The position numbers were made by a program, and so were the translations under genes. The notes beneath the pieces are model-generated. The model searched no databases. It saw nothing but the letters and a program-made list of their open reading frames with translations, and was not told the DNA's origin. This document shows, in pieces, positions 26,625 through 34,336 of a stretch of 64,000 bases of DNA. This DNA is from Calothrix sp. PCC 7716 (lineage in GTDB: Bacteria; Cyanobacteriota; Cyanobacteriia; Cyanobacteriales; Nostocaceae), in NCBI RefSeq assembly GCF_019977735.1, contig NZ_AP025018.1, positions 310,001 to 374,000 on the forward strand, given 5' to 3'. Within the stretch, counting starts at the first letter, position 1; each line of letters starts with the position of its first letter.

Positions 26625-27836
26625 GTGGTTACGCTCACCTTACTAGAACCGCGACAAAAAAAACCACTTCACCAGTGGAATTTTAGCGATGAACCCTTAA
26701 TAAGGATTGGTCGCGCGTCAGATAATCATATAGTTATTTCAGATGATTTGGTATCTCGCTATCATTTGGAACTTCGACGAGTCGATACAGGTGGGTTAGA
26801 TGGTTCTTGGCATCTAGTCAATAAGGGTATAAATGGCACTTTTGTAGATGGTGTTTTAGTAGCTCAGGCGCCAATACCCAGCAACTGCCTATTACAATTA
26901 GCAAACGGTGGTCCTTTATTGAGGTTTCAAATCGAGCAAAAAGTCGAACAACCAGTAGCAAAGCCTAAAATTACTCTACCCACCTGTAACCACGAAGGCA
27001 ACAATCCGAATAATTTATTTTGTATACATTGTGGTCAACCCATCAAAGTTATTCAAACAGTACGTAATTACCAAGTACTGCGAACTTTAGGACAAGGAGG
27101 TATGGGGACAACCTTCTTAGCATGGGACGCTGTGGGTCAAACAGGGCGCCCACAACTGTTAGTATTAAAACAAATGAATGCTGATATGGCACGGATAGCG
27201 AAAGCGCAGGAATTATTCGAGCGTGAAGCAAACACGTTGAAATCGCTATCGCATCCAGGAATACCGAAATATTATGACTTTTTTGTCGAAGAAGGAAAGA
27301 AATATCTAGCAATGGAGCTAGTCCACGGGGAAGATTTAGAGAAATTGGTTTTTTTAAAGGGACCAGTTACACCAAACCAAGCGATATTTTGGATGATTCA
27401 AACCTGTGATGTACTAAGCTACTTACATTCCCAAGAACCACCATTAATACACCGCGATATTAAACCAGCGAATTTAATGATGCGCTCGTCGAATAATAAT
27501 ATAGTAGTACTGGATTTTGGCGCCGTCAAAGAAAGTTCAACGGCGCCGGGAACCCGTATAGGTGCAGAAGGATATTGTGCCCCAGAACAAGAGAGGGGGC
27601 AACCGTTAACACAATCAGATTTATACGCAATAGGACCGACCCTGATATTCTTGCTATCAGGAGAAAGCCCATTCAAATATTACCGCCAGCGTGGGCGCCA
27701 GTTTCGGTTTGAAATAGGAAATATTCCAACAATTACCCCTAAATTGCGAGAAGTCATCGACCGTTTGACGGAACCATTGCCACGCGAAAGATATCAAACC
27801 GCACAAGAGGTAATTGCTGCATTAAAAGAATTGTAA
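26625..27836 (+). CDS. FHA domain - zinc ribbon - Ser/Thr protein kinase
   Basis: A 403-residue protein from a GTG start. Residues about 20-105 are an FHA domain (IRIGRASDNHIVISDDLVSR, then GINGTFVDGVLV) that binds phosphothreonine. A short zinc-ribbon-like segment follows (CNHEGNNPNNLFCIHCG). Residues about 146-403 are a Hanks-type kinase: LGQGGMGTTFLAWD, VLKQM (lysine), IHRDIKPANLM (catalytic loop), LDFGAVKE (DFG) and GAEGYCAPEQE. It has no membrane segment. It is the probable partner of the PP2C gene just upstream. An ATG two bases upstream is out of frame. Confidence 0.92.
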   Translation: MVTLTLLEPRQKKPLHQWNFSDEPLIRIGRASDNHIVISDDLVSRYHLELRRVDTGGLDGSWHLVNKGINGTFVDGVLVAQAPIPSNCLLQLANGGPLLRFQIEQKVEQPVAKPKITLPTCNHEGNNPNNLFCIHCGQPIKVIQTVRNYQVLRTLGQGGMGTTFLAWDAVGQTGRPQLLVLKQMNADMARIAKAQELFEREANTLKSLSHPGIPKYYDFFVEEGKKYLAMELVHGEDLEKLVFLKGPVTPNQAIFWMIQTCDVLSYLHSQEPPLIHRDIKPANLMMRSSNNNIVVLDFGAVKESSTAPGTRIGAEGYCAPEQERGQPLTQSDLYAIGPTLIFLLSGESPFKYYRQRGRQFRFEIGNIPTITPKLREVIDRLTEPLPRERYQTAQEVIAALKEL

Positions 27837-27839
27837 ATT

Positions 27840-27902
27840 GTAGAGACGCGACATGTCGCGTCTTTCTTGACGTTTTGGAGACGTGACATGTCACGTCTCT
27901 AC
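27840..27902. repeat. Two GTAGAGACGYGA palindromes in tandem
   Basis: GTAGAGACGCGACATGTCGCGTCT and GGAGACGTGACATGTCACG..TCTCTAC stand back to back, each an inverted repeat. The family recurs at 15131, 29248, 41881, 48185 and 52579. Between two convergent genes they may also act as a bidirectional terminator. Confidence 0.85.
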
Positions 27903-27914
27903 ATTATTGGGTCA

Positions 27915-28136
27915 TTATTCTTCTTCGTCCCATGTTTCTACACACAATAATTCGCCAAGAGGGTCTTGCATAGTAAATCCAAAATCTAGCAGTTCCTGTT
28001 TCCAGTGTTGCCAGTCATTGCCAAAAAGTAGAGCAATCTTCCAAATGCTGTCTGTTGGTTTGACAATATTAGAATCTACAAGTGATTGCACATTGCGCTG
28101 CAATTTCACCATTGGGTGAAGTACTTGTTGAGCCAT
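27915..28136 (-). CDS. DUF4327 family protein
   Basis: A 73-residue protein. VLHPMVKLQRNVQSLVDSNI, then PTDSIWKIALLFGNDWQHWK, then DFGFTMQDPLGELLCVETWD, matches my memory of the cyanobacterial DUF4327 family almost end to end. Function is unknown; the family is small, soluble and conserved across cyanobacteria. The ATG and length agree with the family. It is convergent with the FHA-kinase gene. Confidence 0.88.
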   Translation of the reverse strand: MAQQVLHPMVKLQRNVQSLVDSNIVKPTDSIWKIALLFGNDWQHWKQELLDFGFTMQDPLGELLCVETWDEEE

Positions 28137-29514
28137 AATCTCAATTTAATTTTGATTTGATTGGAATAAAAACTTGGTCAAAACTGCTTTCCATTTATTC
28201 TGGAAACTTTGCCTATACGTAGAGTAATATTACCTTTAGCAAAGTCAGTCTTATCTACTTAACTATATCACAACGAACCCAAAGTTGTGAGCATTGAATT
28301 CTGGTTTTGTACGGTAATTACCACAAAGTGCATATAGTACTGAGTTACGACGTTAAATTTGGGCAGAATAAATCATCCTACAAGGACTTGCAGATATTAC
28401 ACGGTTTATAAAATCCGGATAATTGAGCAAAGATTACAATATTACTATTAATTGCTACTTTTTCAACTATCAAGCGAATAAACGCTTACTTGTTCAATCT
28501 GTCAAAGCTGGCAAGATGCATTTAGCTGTTGGCGCCATCTACAGAGGGGTAACGACGCGAAAAAGTCAAGTAACTGCGACTCTTTAAATATGACATTAGA
28601 AAAGAAATAGCAGTTAATCGTCTTATAGCTTATCGCAAACATCTGTAGATGGATACAAAAGGTGCCAATCTTTAGAAAAATTTAATGTTTTTGTCCAAAT
28701 AACTTTATCCGGATTTTGATTTTCAGGTTAAAATTGTGTTTTTAAATACTTTATAGACAGTGTAAATACTAAGAGTGCATTAAGTGTAGATGCTTGCAGT
28801 ATAGAGAATCCCCCCTAGCCCCCCTTAATAAGGGGGGGACAAGAGTGTAAAATATATCATCATATGGAATAAGCATCTTGTGGAATAGGCATCTTGTAGA
28901 ATGGGCATCTTGTGGAATGGGCATCTTGTGGAATGGGCATCCTTGCCCGTTCTACCAATTTAATCTGCATAATTCAAAATAAGCAAATTGTAGGTTGGGT
29001 GGAGCGCTTTGCGCGGAACCCAACAAAATCCTAATCATATAAATAGAGGCGCCTGTATACCAACTTTTATATTACCACTCAGTTTCTCATAGCTAATGCG
29101 ACCCAACATAAAAGCAAAAGGCGCCATCTGTAAAAGGATGCTTGAAAAGTATCGATATTAACTAAAAACCTAGCCCTGACCCCTTAAAAGCAATGATACA
29201 AAAGAGCGCCAAACGAGTTAAACCCATCATTTCACACAAATTGGTGCGTAGAGACGCGATTTAATCACGTCTCTAAATGTCAGGAATGACGAAAAATTGT
29301 GGAATTAAGGGGTTACACCTACCATTTGCTCTTATGTATCTGTTTAGACTTTTCAAATAACTTCTAAAGTTATTCTCACTTTACCCCTACTCCTCTGTTA
29401 TGTATAAAAGTTTGTCATGCTTAGTGAACACAAACAATTAAGGGATTTTGAACCCTATTTGTAAATAAGCTCTCATGGTAGATAATTAAAATATTTGTTA
29501 CGGTGTGTTGGTTA
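28137..29514. other. Long gap, repeats only
   Basis: About 1.4 kb without a gene I can support. It holds a C6TTAATAAG6 repeat (28809-28840), a series of CTTGTGGAAT(A/G)GGCATC units ending in TCCTTGCCCGTTC (28865-28945), an AGGTTGGGTGGAGCG..CGGAACCCAAC hairpin (28990-29025), and a GTAGAGACGCGATTTAATCACG palindrome (29248-29275). The 28380-28780 part has no frame resembling a known protein. Confidence 0.6.
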
Positions 29515-29961
29515 ATGATTCCTGAGTTTGACGAGAATGGTAATCTACCCCCAGGTGTGCATTTTTGTGAGTGGGATGAATTTTTGGAGAGATTTGATTA
29601 TAACGATAAAAGATCGCGTTTGATAGACGGGTTGATTTTGGCAATGGAGCAACTTCAAGCGGCGGGCTGTCGGACAATTTATATCAACGGCAGTTTTGTT
29701 ACAATGAAACCAGACCCTGTAGACTTCGATGCTTGTTACGATAACGAGGCTGTAGATGAGGAGTATCTTAGAATTCATGCTCCTCGACTATTAAACTTTT
29801 ATGACCGTGCAGGACAAAAAGCGAAATATAAGGGTGAAATTTTTCCGTCCGACCAGCCTGTAGGTAGTTACAGTATAACTTCATACGAATTATTTCAGCG
29901 TGATAGAAGTTTAAACAAAAAAGGTATTATCGCTATTGATTTATCAAGGTGGGAACCATGA
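29515..29961 (+). CDS. DUF6932-like protein with a nucleotidyltransferase motif
   Basis: A 148-residue protein. MIPEFDENGNLPPGVHFCEW opens it. The segment NGSFVTMKPDPVDFDACYD (Gly59-Ser60 ... Asp70-x-Asp72) fits the G-S-x(n)-D-x-D signature of minimal (MNT-like) nucleotidyltransferases. The end (ELFQRDRSLNKKGIIAIDLS) is conserved in the second copy at 41.1-41.3 kb. Its stop overlaps the ATG of the XRE gene (ATGA), so translation is coupled. The layout suggests a toxin-antitoxin-like pair, which is inference. I chose the ATG at 29515 because the second copy starts at the same residue. Confidence 0.78.
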   Translation: MIPEFDENGNLPPGVHFCEWDEFLERFDYNDKRSRLIDGLILAMEQLQAAGCRTIYINGSFVTMKPDPVDFDACYDNEAVDEEYLRIHAPRLLNFYDRAGQKAKYKGEIFPSDQPVGSYSITSYELFQRDRSLNKKGIIAIDLSRWEP

Positions 29962-30506
29962 TTAAGAATGACCAAGAATATAAAAATACTCAATATTTAG
30001 CATCCGAGTTTGAAAAAACGATAGCAGCAATGGAGCTAGATGAAGAAAGGAAAAAACACAACTTCCAAAAATGGGAAATGGGACGAGGAGCAGCACAATG
30101 TCACCTTGATAAATTAAAAGCGGAAATAGCTGAGTACGAAATGCTCATAGCTCATGACAGTCAGGCACCTATTATGTTAAAGCTTGATGACATCGATTAT
30201 TTGCCAGATATTTTAATCAAAGCGCGCATTGCTGCAAAACTGAGTGAGAAAGAGCTTGGTGCTTTATGTGGACTCACCGAAGAACAAATTAAACTATATG
30301 AAAAGAATGATTACCAAGGTGCCAGTTACTTAGATGTAAGATTTGTAATGAGCGCGCTAGATATAAAAATGCAGCCCTGTGAGTTTTTAGTTCCTCTCGA
30401 TACATTAAGAAGAACTCCTATCACAAGAGAGGAGTTACGGTCATCTAAAAGCCGTGCAAAAAGTCAAGAGGCTGTTAATGAAAATAAACAATTTCAACCT
30501 AGCTAA
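29958..30506 (+). CDS. XRE-family helix-turn-helix protein, partner of the DUF6932-like gene
   Basis: A 182-residue protein. The N-terminal half is an alpha-helical region (DQEYKNTQYLASEFEKTIAA.. and LKAEIAEYEMLIAH) that could bind the partner. A Cro/C1-type helix-turn-helix follows at about 85-140 (ILIKARIAAKLSEKELGALC, EEQIKLYEKNDYQGASY). The basic tail is variable. It overlaps the upstream gene by 4 bases. Such proteins usually repress their own operon and neutralise the partner; this is inferred. A paralogue is at 41297-41818. Confidence 0.82.
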   Translation: MIKNDQEYKNTQYLASEFEKTIAAMELDEERKKHNFQKWEMGRGAAQCHLDKLKAEIAEYEMLIAHDSQAPIMLKLDDIDYLPDILIKARIAAKLSEKELGALCGLTEEQIKLYEKNDYQGASYLDVRFVMSALDIKMQPCEFLVPLDTLRRTPITREELRSSKSRAKSQEAVNENKQFQPS

Positions 30507-30611
30507 CAAAAGAAAATTATTTGGGTAATACCACCCAACGTTTATAAATATGAGGCGCCCGTTATTTGTCTTCAAGAGGCGCCATAAAAAATCTAATTTA
30601 TAACTAATAAA

Positions 30612-30992
30612 TTATCCGTTACATCCGTTCATAATCCGTTGCCAATCTTTTTCTTCCCCTAGACAATAACACTCATCTGGTTCGGCGCCTGCTTTTTTGG
30701 CTTTGTTTCTAAAAGTGGAACTTCCTAAAGGTACATAACGAATGCGCTTGAGATAAAAGAAACGCTCTACTAGGGTTCCTAAGTTTGTCTTTACTTTTTC
30801 ATGCCTTTTGGATGGTGACACAATCTCTAATATTCCATCTAAATAGTTAACACGATAATGAGAGTTATTCTCTAACTTTGCTAACAAAGATTCATAATCT
30901 TCCCAACTTACATCGCTACTGGCAAACCTCTCCTCTGGGTCGGCGCCATATGTTAGTGGCACTGTAATTAGTGAGTTAAGACTATCTACCAT
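30612..30992 (-). pseudogene. Uma2-family (DUF820) nuclease-like gene, truncated
   Basis: The first about 115 residues match Uma2/DUF820 proteins, PD-(D/E)XK-fold proteins abundant in cyanobacteria: VSWEDYESLLAKL, YRVNYLDGILEIVSPSKRHE and AGAEPDECYCLGEEKD. The last third, with the catalytic E-x-K and the usual IEVV...YxxLGVxEYW segment, is missing. The frame ends WQRIMNGCNG, which is read from a GGCAACGGAT..GTAACGGAT repeat that replaced the 3' end. It is probably non-functional as a nuclease. Confidence 0.75.
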
Positions 30993-31161
30993 ATATTAGT
31001 TACCTTTGCTACACAATTGTGTGTAAACTTATTTATAGCGTCGTAATTGTTTGTAATAATTACCCTTCAAAGCGCTTGCTGACTATTTTAACGTTCTATA
31101 AACACACGGCGCCTCTTACTCATCTTGCTGCTAAAATAACTCATACACACAAGCATGATAA
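30993..31161. other. Short gap, no feature seen
   Basis: AT-rich sequence between two damaged genes; no RNA or repeat recognised. Confidence 0.4.
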
Positions 31162-31545
31162 TCAATCCCACCACGCAAATAATAGCTGTGATGAAACTTC
31201 AATATCGTCACATCCTCTGGTAAATTTGACAAACTCACCAACAAAGTCTAAATCTTGAACGCCTACAACAGTTATAGTATCCATAAGAGTATCACCATCT
31301 TCATCAATAAAAGCAACACCGTCAAATGTGGAGACTGCTCCAATATCAGCACAACGTTTACCAAACTCGATAAACTGAGCTGTTGTTGGCGCCGCGTTAA
31401 AATATGCCTCCGCAGTGGTAAAACCCTCTGCCAGCAATTGTTCTAGCTGATTTAACTAGACACCTGTAAACTTGATGGCGTTGGGTGTGTATTCGGTAAT
31501 GGAGGCGCCTAATATTTCTTTTAAGCGTTGGTTGTTCTTAGTCAT
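31162..31545 (-). pseudogene. Hypothetical gene interrupted by an in-frame TAG
   Basis: On the minus strand one frame runs from ATG (31543-31545) to 31162 for 128 codons: MTKNNQRLKEILGASITEYT, PNAIKFTGV, TAG (31456-31458), LNQLEQLLAEGFTTAEAYFN, then FDGVAFIDEDGDTLMDT to FAWWD. Both halves look like real, acidic protein sequence, so one base change probably made the stop. Starting after the stop (TTG at 31437) would give 91 residues. I do not recognise the family. Confidence 0.5.
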
Positions 31546-31704
31546 AATGTCTCAAAGGTAGTTTTAGAAGGGACTGTAAAAATTTTATAAAGCGAATGTT
31601 AGTTTTTGATAGGTAAGTGGGTATCCTCAGTACGGATATGTTTTTGTCAACAGTCAGCCTACAACTTTAATTTATGGCAAGGTGTTTCCTTGCTCTGTTT
31701 TACT

Positions 31705-33291
31705 ATGGAATCATCTGTATCACATCAAGATTCGTATTTACAGTATATTAAACAAAGCACTCCAAATATTGAGGTTGGTAGTTTATCGCGAATTACCAAT
31801 ATTTTAGAAAATACCTCTTGGGAAAATCCGAATTCTTCAAGCGATTGGAATAATGTAGCGGTGGTTGCTCTATCTGAAGCTGAACAATACAGCGATGATA
31901 TGGAAACACGCTCGCTTTATCTGGAAATGGCTTTTGATGCTTTGAATAGTGGGTTGGAAGTAGAACAACATCCCCTATGTGCTGCTCATTTTGCTTTAGT
32001 ACATAGCATGATAGGAGAAACACAACGAGCTATAGAAATTGCATTTAATACATTTATTAATACGCTTCATGTTGCTTACGAGAGTACAAACACAGATTCT
32101 CAGTATTTAGTATACTTGTTTCCAAAGCAGCAAGGCTTATCAAAATCTGATTATCAATTGACGCAAACAGCTTTATATAGACAAAGTAGTTATCAACAAG
32201 CACTTATTGTTTCAAGTCAAGTTTTGTGTAATTCGCAACTAGTATTTTATAATGCTGTAGGTCGTCGCTTTTTACAACTTGCATCTCAAGTTATACCAGA
32301 ATCAGCAAGTATTGCACTTCAACTTGGAATTTCAAGTTTAATGGCTAATGAGTGGGAAGGAATGTTGCATTTACATCGTGCTAAACAGCTAGCTCCATAT
32401 TCTTCTGCGACTCATCAAGCTCTGTATTTAACATATCGAGATTTAAACCAAATTGAAACTGCAAATTATTGGTTAAAATTTAGCCAAGAATTTTATCAAA
32501 AAAATCCTCAATCTCCAGATTGGCAATGGACACAGATCGAAATCGATAATGCATTTACGTATGTTCCATTTGAAGGTTTAGCAATGGCTGTTGAGCCAAG
32601 TTTACGTAGTATTGTCACTAGTGTACTTATTGGTGAAGGGGAATGGTTTGAAAAGGAGATGGAGTTTTGGCGCCATTTCATCAAACCAGGTATGACAGTG
32701 ATAGATGTTGGCGCCAATGCGGGAGTTTATACATTTAGCGCAGCGCTGCAAGTTGGTTCTTCGGGAAGAGTGCTAGCAGTTGAACCTTTTTCAAGCTGTG
32801 TCAATTATTTAAAAGAAACTTGTAGAGTAAATAGATTGACACAAGTAACGGTATGCTCAGGCGCCGCAAGTAACTTTAACGGTACAGTTAAATTGCTTCT
32901 TCACAATGCTAGCGAGTTGAACGAGGTAATTTCTAGTGAAGCAGCAGAAAATATGTTAGATGCTCCTTTTGAAGAAGCAGAGTGTTTTACATTGGATAGT
33001 TTATGTGAGCGAGAAAAAATAGAGAGAGTAGATATACTCAAAATTGATGCAGAAAATCATGAGCTTGCAGTGCTAGAAGGAAGTAACAAGATTTTATCGG
33101 AAATGGCGCCAGTAATTATTTATGAAAATATTGCTGGTAGCAAAGGCAGTAATTATCAAGTTGCTGAATATTTAAATAAGTTAGGTTATCAGCTTTTTAG
33201 ATATCAACCATATTTAAGAAACTTGATTCCTGTAAAATCACTCGAAGATATTCAAGGACATCTTAACTTGATTGCTTTTCCACACAAATAA
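31705..33291 (+). CDS. FkbM-family methyltransferase with TPR-like N-terminal half
   Basis: A 528-residue protein. The first about 300 residues are helical and repeat-like (EMAFDALNSGLEVEQHPLCA, HRAKQLAPYSSATHQALYLT), consistent with a TPR solenoid. The C-terminal about 200 residues are an FkbM SAM-dependent methyltransferase: FIKPGMTVIDVGANAGVYTF (motif I), VLAVEPFSS, and VDILKIDAENHELAVLEGS. FkbM enzymes O-methylate sugars and polyketides. The next gene is another FkbM protein 38 bases on. I took the ATG at 31705, since the residues encoded upstream look like a shadow. It may act on surface glycans with the O-GlcNAc transferase. Confidence 0.85.
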   Translation: MESSVSHQDSYLQYIKQSTPNIEVGSLSRITNILENTSWENPNSSSDWNNVAVVALSEAEQYSDDMETRSLYLEMAFDALNSGLEVEQHPLCAAHFALVHSMIGETQRAIEIAFNTFINTLHVAYESTNTDSQYLVYLFPKQQGLSKSDYQLTQTALYRQSSYQQALIVSSQVLCNSQLVFYNAVGRRFLQLASQVIPESASIALQLGISSLMANEWEGMLHLHRAKQLAPYSSATHQALYLTYRDLNQIETANYWLKFSQEFYQKNPQSPDWQWTQIEIDNAFTYVPFEGLAMAVEPSLRSIVTSVLIGEGEWFEKEMEFWRHFIKPGMTVIDVGANAGVYTFSAALQVGSSGRVLAVEPFSSCVNYLKETCRVNRLTQVTVCSGAASNFNGTVKLLLHNASELNEVISSEAAENMLDAPFEEAECFTLDSLCEREKIERVDILKIDAENHELAVLEGSNKILSEMAPVIIYENIAGSKGSNYQVAEYLNKLGYQLFRYQPYLRNLIPVKSLEDIQGHLNLIAFPHK

Positions 33292-33329
33292 AGTCTAGAT
33301 AATTTTACATTTTATCACTAAATAAAATT

Positions 33330-34298
33330 ATGTCAGTATTTCTCAAAAATTTGAAGAAAAATGGTCATTTAGACCAAATTCATATGACAGTTTGTAACGT
33401 TGGCTCTCGTAAACTAGGATTAAACGATGATTATGCTAGTTTAGGTTGGCAAATATTTGCGCCTAACTTGAATATATATGGATTTGATGCCGATGCAGAC
33501 GCATGTGAAGAAGCAAATGCGAATATTGAAGCTAGACAAATAAATTGGACAGAAAAACATATTCCTTTAGCATTAGGAAGTTCTGTTGGAGAATCTACAC
33601 TTTACGTAACAAAACATCCAATGTGTAGCTCTCTTTACCCTCCTAATGAACCTTATTTAAAGCGCTTCCAAGGATTGTCAGAGTTAGTAAATCTAGATTT
33701 CACTTTAAAAATTGAGACAACAACGCTTGATACTTTTTGCAAAAATGAAGAAATGACGGAAATTGATTTTCTACAAATTGACGTTCAAGGAGCAGACCTT
33801 GATGTATTGAAAGGAGGCTATTCTATATTAGAAAATAGTGTATTAGCTATCCAAATAGAGGTAGAGTTTTCGCCATTATACATCAATCAACCTCTATTTA
33901 CAGATATAGATATTTTTTTAAGAAACCAAGGTTTTAGCTTATTCGACCTAGCCCCATCGTACCGTACCCGTTCTGATTCTCCAATTCAATCAACTCTTCG
34001 TCCAGGACAAATACTTTGGGCAGATGCCTTTTATTTTCGTGATTTAATTCAAGAAGATATAAATATTAGTTTAAAAACACCACAGCAAATTTTAAAATTA
34101 GCTTGTATCGCTGATATAATGCACTTTCCTGACTACGCTTTAGAATTATTAACTTATCTAACTATCAATTTTGGGAATGACCCCAAGTATAATTTTGCAA
34201 GCAGTATTATTGAAACTCTGTCTGAAATTCCAGATTTAGTACAAGCAGGAATCGAATCTTTACCTGCTGTTACTAAATTAAAAAGCTATATACATTAA
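33330..34298 (+). CDS. FkbM-family methyltransferase
   Basis: A 322-residue protein. HMTVCNVGSRKLGLNDDYAS starts the SAM domain, with the loop reading NVGSR rather than the usual DVGAN. Later come NIYGFDADADACEEAN (acid binding the SAM ribose), LDTFCKNEEMTEIDFLQIDV and GADLDVLKGGYSILE. The last about 70 residues are an extra helical domain. The changed motif I suggests a divergent subgroup, not loss. It is probably cotranscribed with the preceding FkbM gene. A GGTGGGCACTGCCCACC repeat follows the stop. Confidence 0.85.
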   Translation: MSVFLKNLKKNGHLDQIHMTVCNVGSRKLGLNDDYASLGWQIFAPNLNIYGFDADADACEEANANIEARQINWTEKHIPLALGSSVGESTLYVTKHPMCSSLYPPNEPYLKRFQGLSELVNLDFTLKIETTTLDTFCKNEEMTEIDFLQIDVQGADLDVLKGGYSILENSVLAIQIEVEFSPLYINQPLFTDIDIFLRNQGFSLFDLAPSYRTRSDSPIQSTLRPGQILWADAFYFRDLIQEDINISLKTPQQILKLACIADIMHFPDYALELLTYLTINFGNDPKYNFASSIIETLSEIPDLVQAGIESLPAVTKLKSYIH

Positions 34299-34336
34299 CA
34301 TTGTACGGTGGGCACTGCCCACCTTACTCTCAAATA

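Noticed and set aside
28380-28780. Possible gene relic in the long gap after DUF4327
   Set aside because: No frame on either strand gave a run resembling a known protein.
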